Below are positions 53,748-64,000 of a stretch of 64,000 nt of DNA, piece by piece. Origin of the DNA: Pisolithus tinctorius (taxonomy: Eukaryota; Basidiomycota; Agaricomycetes; Boletales; Pisolithaceae); assembly GCA_024663395.1 (NCBI GenBank), contig JANFAH010000016.1:558001-622000 (forward strand), given 5' to 3'. Positions within the stretch are counted from its first letter, which is position 1. Each line of letters opens with the position of its first letter. Below the pieces are notes generated by a model that had not been told where the DNA came from, searched no databases, and saw only the letters and a program-made list of their open reading frames with translations. Position numbers and translations under genes: made by a program.

Positions 53748-53765
53748 AAGTGTTGCAATAAATGC

Positions 53766-53838
53766 AACCAGACAGGGGGATTGAACCCTGGACCTCCCAG
53801 GTTTCGACCAGGTGCTCTAACCACTGAGCTATTTGGTC
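53766..53838 (-). tRNA. tRNA-Phe(GAA)-like sequence, probably pseudogene or SINE head
   Basis: The minus strand from 53838 folds as a cloverleaf. It has an acceptor GACCAAA with TCTGGTT (one mismatch), D stem GCTC/GAGC, anticodon stem CCTGG/CTGGG with two wobble pairs, loop TCGAAAC (anticodon GAA), and T stem CAGGG/CCCTG with loop TTCAATC. The A-box-like TAGCTCAGTGG and B-box-like GGTTCAATCCC are both present. C at position 33 and the acceptor mismatch are abnormal. The DNA around it shows no other tRNA. A tRNA-derived SINE is an alternative. Confidence 0.5.
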
Positions 53839-54386
53839 AAGGTATCTAGGCTTACTTGGTGTGGTTTAACCACCAAGTGCTAGTAGGGACTAGCATTGCT
53901 GAGTGCTGGAGTACTACACTTGCAACAGGAAGGCGCGAGATGAGTGAGATGGAACAGGGGTGTGTTGTCCAAAAGATGAACCACTACCTTGCTTCACACT
54001 CTTGACTTGAGAGTGCTTACTAAACATGTAGATAGATTCAAATGGCTAGCCAAAGTCTTAAACCTACCTTACCTCAAGGCAGAGTGTCTAAAACAGCCAG
54101 CAGGAATGGCAGACTAATGGGGAGCCCTAGGCTCTGCCATTAGGGCATTCGCTTGCTGGTAAGGACTGGTAGGCCACAGGAGGCCCATGCTAGTATGTCG
54201 AATTAGTTAGAATAGTGCAACATAGGGTAAATGCTCCCTCATGCACTTTAATTCAGAATTTTTTTTTTTTTAAAATAAAAAAAGAGTGTGCTTACTGTCT
54301 GTTTCCTCTGTTGTGGGACTGAGCAGTTGCTTGAGGGATGATGCTCTGGACGAAGCAGGTGAAGGACCATTGGAGGACAATGTAGA
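53839..54386. other. No supported gene
   Basis: AT-rich sequence with a T-run and A-run near 54259-54284. I see no coding region or terminal repeat. Confidence 0.4.
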
Positions 54387-54962
54387 TCAATGATGGGGGG
54401 TGGCATCACATAGTGAATTGACAGTGTGGTGACTTGCATTAGACAGTGTTGGTGAGTGCCTCATCACATTGTAGTTGTCATGCGCAGAAGCCGATTGCTC
54501 AGCAGGATGGGTCTGGGACAAGTTAACTAATGCATCAGCAACACCCTCATCATAATCCTCATCTGTCACTCAGGATGGCAGGTGTGGGGTGGCACTAGTC
54601 AGAGATGGCTATAGTGAATGATTTCCAGAACCGCTTGAACTTGTCATGTCCTGTCCATCCTTCGCTGAGAATAAAGGAACCTTGAATGATGCAGGTAGAT
54701 TAGTGGGTAAGCCAGAGTCATCCTTGGCCCAGTGTTGATGCTTCTTCCTCTTTGGGGCATCACTAGGGATTGACCCACTGATACTTTGTGTGTCCAAATC
54801 CTTGTCCTTCACCAGTTGTGGCTGCTTCCTCCTGTTCTTCGAGTCAGCTGATGAAGGCTCTGGAGACATGGACATGTGAATATTGTTGGAACATAAAGTG
54901 CCCCTGTGGTACTTGACCACTGTGCGATGTTTTGGCTGCTTACATAAGCTGAAATAGCGCAC
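54387..54962 (-). pseudogene. Unrecognised minus-strand coding fragments
   Basis: Two frames look protein-like: 54962-54609, with MSPEPSSADSKNRRKQPQLV and SDAPKRKKHQHWAKDDSGLP, and 54569-54387, with TDEDYDEGVADALVNLSQ. Both are Ser-, Lys- and Asp-rich without a recognisable domain. They may be exons of one low-complexity protein, lying downstream of Plavaka in the restored orientation. Confidence is low because composition alone could keep such frames open. Confidence 0.3.
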
Positions 54963-54989
54963 CTACTTGTAGTATTTTCTACTAGTATT

Positions 54990-55111
54990 CCCTCAGTAGT
55001 TTGTTCACTACTGAGGGTAAGTCTGTTTATATTACAAGTATTCTACTATACTGACATCCTGAAGTAGCCTACAGGTACATTAATACACTCAGTAGTTTGT
55101 TCACTACTGAG
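54990..55111. repeat. Two copies of a short hairpin, CTCAGTAGT-TTGTTC-ACTACTGAG
   Basis: The first copy has an 11-bp stem (54990-55000 with 55007-55017), the second a 9-bp stem (55088-55096 with 55103-55111). Both share the loop TTGTTC. The interval also repeats GTAGCCTACAG. It is AT-rich and non-coding; it could be part of a MITE. Confidence 0.55.
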
Positions 55112-55145
55112 GTAGCCTACAGATATTTCTACAAATATTTGTATG

Positions 55146-56673
55146 TAGCGGAACACAAGGTACTGCCTCTGGTGAGTTGACAACTGAACTTGAGTGCCTG
55201 CTCGACTCCACGTCTTGCTCCACCAGATGTTCATGTGCATCAAATCTGGTGGGATCATAGCACAAGTGCCTGCTTTCGGGAGGACCCAAAGGTTGATGGG
55301 ATGGGCCACTGGGGGGCTTTGAGTCCCAATGAGGCTGTGAGTGATGGGCAGAGCGAGGTGACATCTCCATGGGACTCAGGGCATGGCGAGGTCCTGGGGA
55401 GTGGGAGGCATAGTAAGGTTGCTGCAAAGGGGTGAGTTGGATATTTGGAATGTCTGTGGTGGTCGCAATCCTCCCAGTCATGATGGTGCTCTGGGTGAGG
55501 ACCGCAGTGATCCCAGGCCATATTGCGATCTGCTGCATGTAGCTCATGCAGATACAAAGGCAGTGTACACTGGGAAGCTGGCTCAATTGGCTGATGACTT
55601 GGAGGAGGGTAGGCCAGGAAGGTGGAAACAGGAGAGCGAGGGCAAGTGTTACGTTTCACCCCTAACTTTTCCTTTTCTGTTGTACGATTACCTTACTTGT
55701 GATCCGTTGGACTTGATTTCCTTTTAGAGCTGTCTTCTCTCTGATCCGACAGCTCTCTATTCCCACCACTAGCGTTACTGGCTCGTTACATGCTTAGGAC
55801 ATGTGTCATCGTTGTTCAACCAATGGCGTAGTTACCTCGATACATGCAGATGCCTCATGGTCTGTTTCTGTGTAGTATTTAGACTGCCGGCTCAAGTCCT
55901 GGAAACCCAGACTTGAGCTGCTCAATTATACGCAGCGTTCTCAGAACTTCACCCTCAGTGTCCCTTACAAGGACCACTCTTACCGGCATTGCCCTAAATC
56001 CTCTGTCGTTTACAGAGGTTACTGCAGCCATTGCTCAGTAGAAACCTTAGACTGCGTTTGAGCTCTCCCTACGTCTTGACTTCAGTCAAGCGTAACAGCA
56101 GGTGGGATGGGGAGCAGGTGATGTGGATCCCAAAGGGACATGTAGTGGGTGGTTGAAGTACTCTGAGTGCTGTGCTAGATCCTGGTTGGCAGAAGATCAC
56201 AGTTCTTCTGTTGAGAGCTGCTGTTGTGGGATGGGGTGGTGCAGCAAGAGACATGGGTGACCAGTGGGGCCATGACCAACACTATCCCAGGAAGGGCCAG
56301 AGAAGTCATGGTGATGGGGGTGATCAATGTCCATGGGGGCAAGTGGGGTGTGAGAGGTGGGATGCCACAATTCATCGATGGAAACAGGAGGGGGAGGACC
56401 CCTGAATGGAGGAGAGGCATGGCTAACAGGCACAGGAGGCAGGGGCAAATGAAGGCTATTGTTATTTCCTGGACCTCTAGAGTTGGACCTAAGTAAGGGG
56501 TGGGTGGAAGTTGACTGAAGGAGGAGTGGAGGGCCACTCAAGCCAGGTGGAAGTGTAGATGGGTTAGCATAGGCATTGGGTGAACATCTTGCAGACCAGG
56601 GGCAGCAGGAAGCTGACCACCAGCCGCTTGGGCATTCTTTAGTGACTGTAGTCACTGTGAGATGACATGACAC
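55146..56673 (-). pseudogene. Pro/Ser/His-rich coding remnant, interrupted by a solo LTR
   Basis: Minus-strand frames at 56673-56197 (SRGPGNNNSLHLPLPPVPV, PLAPMDIDHPHHHDFSGPSW) and at 55586-55104 (PGPRHALSPMEMSPRSAHHS, YDPTRFDAHEHLVEQDVESS) have similar composition and flank the LTR at 55647-56097. No domain is recognisable. They lie downstream of the Plavaka C terminus on the same strand, so they could be a second gene of that element. This is tentative. Confidence 0.35.
55647..56097 (+). mobile_element. Solo LTR of gypsy I family (451 bp)
   Basis: It begins TGTTACGTTTCACCCC and ends TCAAGCGTAACA, matching the gypsy I LTRs in opposite orientation. Flanks are GCAAG (55642-55646) and GCAGG (56098-56102), a 5-bp duplication with one mismatch. 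Confidence 0.9.
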
Positions 56674-56885
56674 ACCTCAGAGATGTACAGGTTGATTCAG
56701 ATGGCACATGAGTATGCATCCAGCACAGAGTCTGGGATACTAATTAGTGGAGGCCACCACCAGTCAACTTGATAGATGAACCTGCTTCAACTCATGGTCA
56801 GGAATTGGATAGCAAATGTTACATGGTAAATATGGCCAATTGATTCGGGTGGTTCTCAAGTACACGTTGAGCATACCACAGCGAG

Positions 56886-57535
56886 CTAGAATGCAATTTC
56901 AAATGCATGATGGTCAGTGAATTTGTTCACATAGAAGGAATTGAACATATTGTAGGAGTCATGAGGCTTGATGTCTCTGGTGTTGATGTTGTGGGCAGCA
57001 TAAATGGGGATGAGATGGGCTGCACGATATATCACATTGATGTGAATGATGGCAATGTGTGGGACATTGTGTGCATTGTAACTTGGGCGGACGATCCACA
57101 TCCCTGTAGCTACATCTGGGCCATCCCCCATGCAATTGAACCAACGTATGACAGTGCATGGATACAAAGTGCCTTGATACTTGAATGAAAAAAAGCACAG
57201 AATGTGGGCAATGTCCAGTCCACACATATCCTCTGCCTCTGGATTGGTTACAACAAAGACACAGTTGAAACAGGGTCCTTTGTTCCTCCACATGGGGCAG
57301 GAATGAATGTACTCATGGTGCATGTTATAGAGGCCACATAGATTGCTCAGTGCAAAAAAAGTGGAACACACAGAGTTGTAGACACACATGCTACCATCAT
57401 AGGGTGGGCACTCATCAAGGGCAATGTCATCCAGATCATCAGTGGGAAAGAGTTGTGAGTAGAGGAAGTGGTGCAGAATGTTGGGAAGCTGTGGCAGGCA
57501 GAGCTCAGCTGCTAGGGTGCCTACAGTCCTTGCGC
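56886..57535 (-). pseudogene. Plavaka-type transposase, C-terminal part
   Basis: The minus strand encodes LAAELCLPQLPNILHHFLY, DIALDECPPYDGSMCVYNS, the CVFVVTNPEAEDMCGLDIAH block, LFFSFKYQGTLYPC-type FFSFKYQGTLYPCTVIRWF, and the terminal YVNKFTDHHAFEIAF, which is the usual end of Plavaka proteins. The frame is open over this region. It joins the middle part at 59394-61149 across LTR G copy 3. Confidence 0.85.
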
Positions 57536-59393
57536 TGTCACACACCAAAGGTGTTGTGGACATGGTTACAGCTGACTCTGCCTAACTCGTTGACGAGTTG
57601 TGCACAATGCCCAAGCATGCAGATGAAGACTAAAGGCCTCATGCATAGAAAGACTGTTGGACGTTAACAGTCATCCTTCGCACAAGAATGAGTCATCAGT
57701 GCTAAAGAGAAAAGAGGAAGCGAGTTAAGTGCACATTAAAGGTTTTTAGTGCCCGTGTACAGCATTCCGGTTTTCGTCATATCTCTACCATTTCCAAAGA
57801 TATCAACTCCATTCCCACACTCGCTTAAAGTGCTCAGCCCCACGATTCTTCCTTCCAAATTTGGAGAGGATCCTCGCACCCTGCACGTTTCTACAGCACT
57901 CCATCCATCAGACGCTCATTTCACTAAGTCCATCAATCATAGCTGCCTCTTCGTCGATCATCTCACTTGTCTCATTTGCCAGAGACAGTGGCTACATATA
58001 TCTGCCAGGCATTCCCACCAGCTTCCATCCTGAAGCCCCCTGGTTCATCCTGTCATTGTCAGCCCCATCTCATCCCATGCAGCTTGGTCAGCGTGTTCTC
58101 CTTGTCAGTATGACTTCCAGAAGGATGTTCTTTGGTCACCTCAGGTCTGTCACTCGGTTAGAAAGGTCTTATGTGGTCGTTTCAGTCTCCCCAGTTGATG
58201 AAGCATATGGATCATTCCTCCCTGCTCCCTGAACCGTCTTTATTCCAGTCTCGTCCATCATTCTTCCCGCATTGCGACAGCTGCAGCATAGTCTACTGTC
58301 CTCCAGCCTCCCTGATCGCATTCATGACGAGTATGACATGCATCTTGCCTTCTTACTGCAAGATCCAGCAGAGGACGTTCCCCCTTCTCCTCCTCCTCCA
58401 TCAGAGCCCCATTCATGAAGTTTTTGTTAACTTCGCTGAGAGGATGGAAGGGTGGGAGACGCGATCGCATATGCTCTCATTGCCCCACAGACCCCCAACA
58501 CCCTAGCCCCTTTTGACACCTGACTCATGCCCTTCAATTCTGGAATTAATACTTCCCTATCTGGAAACACTGTCCATCTGTCATGCTGTCTTTGGGTCTA
58601 GAGATGTCTCCACCAAGATCTAACTTGCATCGCCACCCCCTAATGTGATATCAGTGTGCTTACTCAGTTTCTGATTCTGTTTGACTCGTTTTGTGATATT
58701 TTGACTATCCTTGACTCGTTCATTGCCAATACTTACCAATCTTCTTTGCTTGCTTACTTTTCATTTCTCGCTTACTCATCATGATTACTCAGTCCTTACT
58801 CATTACTTACCAAGTGTTTGTGCCTTGTTTGTCACAAGCTGTGCTCCCCCCTCAGTATATAAACCCCCATGTACTTAGCTACACACAATCAATCAAGAAG
58901 CAATTCAGAAGAAGTCCAGCAATCAGTTCAGTGCCTATCTTGTTGTCAACAGTTGAGGCTCCATGAAGGGGTCTATCTGTCATCATTCATATACTTGGTA
59001 GTAGAGGCTCATTCAGAAGAGTCTATCTACCACCATTCATTATCTGAAGCTCCATCCACACTTAGTCAGCAAGTCTTGCTTAGTCATCCTCCCACTCCTG
59101 CATAACTCGTCATCGACTTGTGCAAGGAGCACATATCCTTGAAGTCCATTACTTGAAGTACCTTTTGGCTGAACACCTTCACTCTGTTCAGCATCCCCCA
59201 TCCAATCATCACTCATTCATCTTCTCCTGCATAACTCATCGTCAACTTGCGCCAGGAGCACCTCTACTTGAAGTTCCCCCCACATTTAGGTTTCTGCACT
59301 CCAGGTTCCGCAGAGGCACACCACCACTCGCTCTACATTTGTCTTTTGTGTTGGTTTTGGTTGGTTTTCACCACCTTTCCACACTGACTCACA
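57536..59393 (+). mobile_element. LTR G copy 3 (1858 bp)
   Basis: It begins TGTCACACACCAAAGG and ends ACTGACTCACA, collinear with copies 1 and 2. A 4-bp duplication GCGC is at 57532-57535 and 59394-59397. It interrupts the C-terminal part of the Plavaka gene. The internal ORFs at 57749-58506 match those in the other copies but are broken. Confidence 0.88.
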
Positions 59394-61149
59394 GCGCGCT
59401 TATGTTCTAAGATATTTAAACCAGTTAGCATCTGAGTATGTACAGAGTGGAAGGTTGAGACATATGATGGGTATGAGCCAATGATACATGGGTCTCGACT
59501 GACCTGGGAGCATCAACAGCATCACCCAGTTCCTCCTCATAACTCCCTGCTTGTTCTTTGATTTCATCAGCCATGTCATGGCTTTCCCCAACTTGGTCAC
59601 ACAGATCATCAGCATCATTGGAATGTTGACCTGAATGCCTGTCAGAAAGGGGCGAATCGTAGGATTAATACTTGTACTTAGAGCCCTGAGCACATGTGAT
59701 AGCAACAGCTCATTTAACATACCACATTCTTTGAAGTCAGCGCATGTGGCAATGAGCTTGTCAAGCCTCTGGTTGATCAAAAGCATCTGTCCAAGAGCTT
59801 GAAAGCGGTTAGTGCACTGATAAGGCCGTTTGATGGCCTTAATATGTTTGGACTCTGTAATTGAAGAGCAGAGGCCATTAGGTGTGCCAAACTGACAGAT
59901 AAGGTGGTAGTAATGCTTCATAGTGTGTTGCCGGGGCAGTGAGAAGGTATCAACTACCCCAGCATTCCAGAAGACTTTCCAATAAAGGTGGAAGTGCCTG
60001 AGTGCATTGTCAATTTCAACAAGCATCTGTTGAGTGATAATGTTCCAATGAACAAGGTAACAAAATTCCAGAAAGGCTTGAAAAGTGAAGACAATGTATT
60101 GTGGAACATAACCCTCAATTGCTGCGATGTGAACCTGTGAAGGACTGGTCAATAATCACATGAAGGAAATATGGATGAGCACACCTTCATAAGGCCCTTG
60201 GAATCATCACCAGTCCACTGTTTGAAGTGTCAACCTTGAGGGAAACACCACAGCCCAGTATATGGGGCAACAGCTGTGATCCTGAAAGACCATGAAGTAG
60301 ATATGAATATTAATTGAAGTCACATACTGCCAGTCAATCTTGTCCAAGACTTTTTCCACCTGTGTCTTTCCATGAATGTGGATTAGGTAGTGCTCGACCC
60401 AATCCACCAGGTGGTCCTTGAACCCACCTTTGATAAGCTGGTGGAGGATATCTGGTGAAAGCATGCCGTAGATGTCTGCATGCAGAAAATCATTTGTAAA
60501 TGGCTGTCTTTGATTAGAAAACAAAAGAAAACATGGGGTTACACTTACCACTATGTCGCCAACAATCCCATACATGTCCCACAGCTTATGAAAGTCAAAT
60601 TCTTCAATCATGGTGTCAGCATGCTCATGACAATGACAGAGCATGTCATCATCCAGACTCTCCTGGTGTGCAAGGCACTTTGGGCACCAATTCTGTATGA
60701 TACAAGACAACAGAACTTGTTCCTTGTAGTCAGCTATATAAGCCACTAGTGAATATATGATGTGCTGATAGTATTTGTTGCCACATAATATTATTTCTGG
60801 GACACTCATGGCGGGTTGAAGCAAACAAAGAATGTGTGTTAGTGAGGAGTGGAAAAGCTGCCTTTTGAAATTTTGGAAAGCAGAGGAACTGGCATGTTCT
60901 CTAGTGGCTAAATGGTGTGTTAGCAGTGATATGAGCTCATGGAACATGGGATCTTACTCTTTGGCATTGCCAGGAACCCAATGAGGACTACCACACTGCA
61001 GTGAGCATGATGAATGGTGTTGCGAACATTTCTGATGGAGAGATACAAGGGGTAATAGTTGGTCTGGCCAGTTGCTACCAATACAGTTGTCTTGTCACTA
61101 CTGAGAATGATGGGAATTAGTGTCACCCCAGCTGTCGTTTGATCCTCAC
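59394..61149 (-). pseudogene. Plavaka-type transposase, middle part
   Basis: It starts at 61149 with SEDQTTAGVTLIPIILSSDK, which continues the exon cut at 39580. Next come TVLVATGQTNYYPLYLSI, VVVLIGFLAMPK, an intron (GTAAGA donor near 60961), REHASSSAFQNFKRQLFHSS, EQVLLSCIIQNWCPKC, EEFDFHKLWDMYGIVGDIV, LHADIYGMLSPDILHQLIKG, and after further introns AIEGYVPQYIVF, SLPRQHTMKHYYHL, SSITESKHIKAIK and ALGQMLLINQRLDKL. The order matches the Plavaka family from middle to C terminus. It is on the opposite strand to its N-terminal half at 38673-39580. Confidence 0.87.
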
Positions 61150-61279
61150 TAAGAGCCAGTTCAGAAACCGGAAATTCTGCAGAAGTCCTTCAAATTGCAA
61201 AACTTACACAAATAAAGAAAGTTGATTAGAGCAATGATTTCAGACTCAGATTGAAGCTCTGTTTGCAAACAACCTCTCC

Positions 61280-62764
61280 TTGATTGCTATGGATCTCGAC
61301 TATTATGATTGTGATCTGGACCATCTTTGGCTCACCTGGGTTTCTGTTGCATCTCTTGTAGCTCTTGCAACCCAATATACACTTGACACCCTTTCTTGCC
61401 CTATGCCTCCCAAGTCCTCTGGTCCAAAAGCTTCATGGAACCCTGCAGAAGTTGATGTGCTCATCAAATACCTTCATCACCATCGCTTTGAAGCAGGAGA
61501 CAATGGGAACTTCAAATCCAATCTGTATACCTCTGCTGCTGCACATATATCTGAATTCCTCACAGAAGGGCTGCCAAAAACTAGAGATATGGTGAAAAAT
61601 AAGTGGGTCTCACATGTAAGCAACATTGTCACTGTAATTGTCCAAGGATGCCGATTGCCTTGATCTTTAGATTCAGAGGATTTATCATGATATCGAGGGT
61701 TATTGTCTCAAGTCTGGGCATCATTGGGACAACATGTGTGGGGCTGGAGTACAGGGCACATTTGATGAGCAAGTATTTGACGATTGTGTGAAGGTATTTT
61801 ATCTGTGCAACATATTCATCAATGTTGAACTGGTAAATATCTTCGTTCATGTAGACTTTTCCCCAGATCTGTCCCTTCAAACAGTCTGGGTGGCAGTACT
61901 ACAACCTTGTGGCTGACATAATCCCTAACAGTGGTGTGCATGGTACCAATGCATTTACTCCAAGTACCTCCCAGATTGCTACTGGTTCTGCAGGCAACAA
62001 CACCGAAACCCTGCCTGCACTTGATGGAGAACAACAAGAGACTGGCACCCCTCCCCCCCTGGAACCAACTGCTACTGATGGACCTGAACCTCTCCAGGGC
62101 ATCTCTGAGTGGCACAAGTCACTACCCAGGGACGATTTTGCCCCCCCCCTCATCCCCTCCACATCCCAATCTTGGGACATCTGATGTGCAGTCCAGTGTG
62201 GCATCCCAACAGACCCAGCCCTCCCCCAGCATTCCACCATCTTCGGGAGATCTGATGCACAATCCAGCATGCCCACCTCTGCTTCACTATCCAGCTCCAC
62301 AAAGCGATCCCATATGAATGGAAGGTGACAACGAAGCAACATCTGCATTCCCTTTTGCCAATGCATCCGATATTTCCATCTCCACTCCCAACAAGCGCAT
62401 GCAACTTTCATTGGCCATGGACTCTGCTAGGAGTTCTCATTCCCACTGTTCCAACAAAGCACCTGGTGTGTCAGACCCAATGGCAGCAGGTCTTCAAGGC
62501 TCAATCAATTACCTGACATCATTGATCAACATGTCACTGACCTTGGCTGTCGAGCAAGCTTCCACCACATGTGCGCACACAATCCACTTACTTGATGGGG
62601 AAGACAAGGACTTTCCCCGGAGTTTACAGGCATTTGTCTGATCCGCAATTGCCCAAAGCCTGGGCTTCACCAATGTATATCTGACTACTCCCAACAAGGA
62701 AGATTGCTTGGAGTATGTTGAGTTCGAGTACCAGCTTAAGTTCAGGGTCAGTGGGAGTAAATAG
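61280..62764 (+). pseudogene. Harbinger second gene, Myb/SANT-like DNA-binding protein
   Basis: Three exons: 61280-61615, 61671-61793 and 61867-62764, with introns 61616-61670 and 61794-61866 (GTAAGC...TTAG, GTATTT...CCAG). The first two exons carry a Myb/SANT-like domain: SWNPAEVDVLIKYLHHHRF, GLPKTRDMVKNKW, then IYHDIEGYCLKSGHHWDNMC. The third begins SGWQYYNLVADIIPNS and has a Ser/Pro-rich linker. After a TGA at 62182 and a frameshift it resumes with GLQGSINYLTSLI, ending at 62764 after another TGA (62641). In Harbinger elements this protein binds the termini and helps transposase enter the nucleus. Stops make it inactive. Confidence 0.8.
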
Positions 62765-62907
62765 TACTCGCATATGTAGCTTCCAACTATACTTTGTATC
62801 CATTGATTGTGGCGTTGTCTTATTTTTTTTTGCTTCTTAAACATTGTGTGATGAGGAAAGTAAATGTATAGCAGTAATTGGAGATGCATGACAAAGTAAA
62901 AAAACTA

Positions 62908-63558
62908 CTACAAAGACATATTGTCAGCACTGCTTGCTGAACCACTGTCATTGTCCAACGAAGCCATGTTGCCCTCATGAATCATATCCTGATAAGTGTC
63001 CCACATTTGTTGTGCAATCTGGTCATGCAGGGCACGAGCTGCATGCAGCGCTTGCATGTCAGTACCATCAGCATCTTCAGTGTCCAACATTGACATGTCC
63101 AATCCTCCGCCTCCACCCTCCTGAACCTCATGGTCTTCTCCCACCACAGGACCCTTGTCAGTATCATGTGTGCAGATAAAATTGTGGATTGCACACAGTG
63201 CAGCTGGAATTTGGGCTTGGATTCATATGTTGTATTCAGGGCTGAGGAGGAGGATACGAAAATGCCGCTTGATCACACTGAAAATGCACTTGATTACATT
63301 TCGAGCAGATGAATGGTGTAGGTTGAATAGTTCTTCCTTGTTTCTGGGCCTGCTCAGTTCAGCACAGTAATACTACACATAGAAATGTTGCATGCACCTA
63401 AATTTTGTATGATGCCACTCAGCAAGGTGGTAGCGGATACCATGGTAGGGAACCAAGAGTTCCAGGCAGTGGGGGAAGCCAGCATCTGCAAGGAAATACT
63501 TACCCTCAGGAATAATCAAATCTTTTGAGTGTGCATCTTGGTAAATATGTGCATCCAT
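62908..63558 (-). pseudogene. Harbinger transposase, C-terminal part
   Basis: The minus frame begins at the LTR junction: DAHIYQDAHSKDLIIPEGKY, then FLADAGFPHCLELLVPYHGI with the second catalytic Asp. After a stop it continues LSRPRNKEELFNLHHSSARN and VIKCIFSVIKRHF, where the family has VIERIFG, so the catalytic Glu is Lys. The C terminus is acidic and ends at 62908. Stops near 63372 and 63233 disable it. It completes the frame cut at 48388. Confidence 0.88.
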
Positions 63559-64000
63559 TGTGAGTCAAAGTGTGGAAAGGTGGTGAAAACCAACCAGAAC
63601 CAACACAAAAGACAAATGTAAAGCAAGTGGTGGTGTGCCTCCATGGAACCTGGAGTGCAGAAACCTAAGAGGGGGAAACTTCAATGGGAGGGTGCTCCTA
63701 GTGCAAGTCGACGACAAGTTATGCAGGAGTAGACAAGCAGGTGATGATTGAATGGGGGATGCTGAATGGAGTGAAGGTGTCCAGCCGAAAGGACTTCTGG
63801 AATGATGGACTTTGATACAACGTGCTCCTGGTGCAAGTTGTTGACGAGTTACACAGGAGTGGATGGATGACCAAGCAGGACTTGCTGACTAAGTGGGGAT
63901 AAAGCTTCAGATGAATGATGGAGGTAGATAGACCCCTTCATGGAGCCTCAACTACCAATGATATGAATGGAGACAGGTAGACTCTTCTGAATGAGCCTCA
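63559..64000 (-). mobile_element. LTR G copy 4, partial (window edge, inversion breakpoint)
   Basis: It begins TGTGAGTCAAAGTGTGG at 63559, the reverse complement of the LTR G end. It matches copy 2 (50242 downward) in opposite orientation to the end of the window. Its flank ATGG (read on the minus strand) pairs with ACGG at 48385-48388. Confidence 0.88.

Larger units (their letters stand above)
61153..63558 (-). mobile_element. PIF/Harbinger element, right part (inverted)
   Basis: It runs from the LTR-G junction (63558) to the right terminal repeat, GAGCCAGTTCAGAAACC at 61153, with TAA at 61150-61152. It holds the C-terminal part of the transposase (minus) and the Myb/SANT-like gene (plus), which converge. 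The left part is 39581-48388. Confidence 0.85.

Noticed and set aside
53753..53765. Encoded CCA end for the tRNA-like sequence
   Set aside because: The bases after the acceptor on the minus strand read GCATTTATT, so no CCA is encoded; eukaryotic tRNA genes do not need it.

Overview
The window looks like transposon-dense intergenic DNA from a filamentous basidiomycete, most likely an Agaricomycete. Three things point there: the element types (Ty3/gypsy chromoviruses with C-terminal chromodomains, a copia element, a Plavaka-type transposase, a two-gene PIF/Harbinger element), the short 48-73 bp GT-AG introns, and the complete absence of recognisable host housekeeping genes. I cannot name a species. 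Nearly every coding region carries stops or frameshifts, very often TGA where relatives have an Arg codon (CGA to TGA).

Left half (1 to about 35.3 kb): a minus-strand Ty3/gypsy element (A) is the host of nested insertions. Its RNase H region holds a Tc1/mariner-like palindrome (1173-3479), itself split by a solo LTR. A second palindrome (5263-6839) separates gag from protease. Its gag is split at 7435-25153 by an unclassified 869-bp insertion. That insertion contains a copia element (C, 7776-24620), which contains a complete gypsy element (B, 10131-21132), which contains a DNA element with 3-bp target duplication (D, 11225-14394) and a solo LTR (14399-14926). Element A's gag start is interrupted by a 1.8-kb LTR (family G) that holds a solo LTR and another complete gypsy element (I, 28270-34968). 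Target-site duplications (TSDs) were read directly for most of these.

Right half (about 35.3 to 64 kb): the host is a Plavaka-type DNA transposon with a divergent companion gene. A Harbinger element inserted into the Plavaka gene (TSD TTA), and the least decayed gypsy element (K, 40149-48082) inserted into an intron of the Harbinger transposase (TSD GCTCA). The second halves of both transposase genes lie far to the right on the opposite strand. The breakpoints are two inverted LTR-G copies (48389-50242 and 63559 onward). Undoing an inversion of about 50243-63558 rejoins the Harbinger transposase and the Plavaka gene in frame and matches the TSDs, so either an LTR-mediated inversion or an assembly inversion is strongly indicated.

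Points of biological interest: gypsy B and K both end gag at a canonical -1 slippery heptamer followed by a stem-loop whose structure is kept while its sequence differs. Gypsy K carries an intact, spliced antisense gene between pol and the 3' LTR, encoding a coiled coil plus a CX2CX6C...CX2CX6C cluster; gypsy B keeps a remnant at the same place. Gypsy I carries an extra sense ORF after pol with a Cys/His-rich C terminus.
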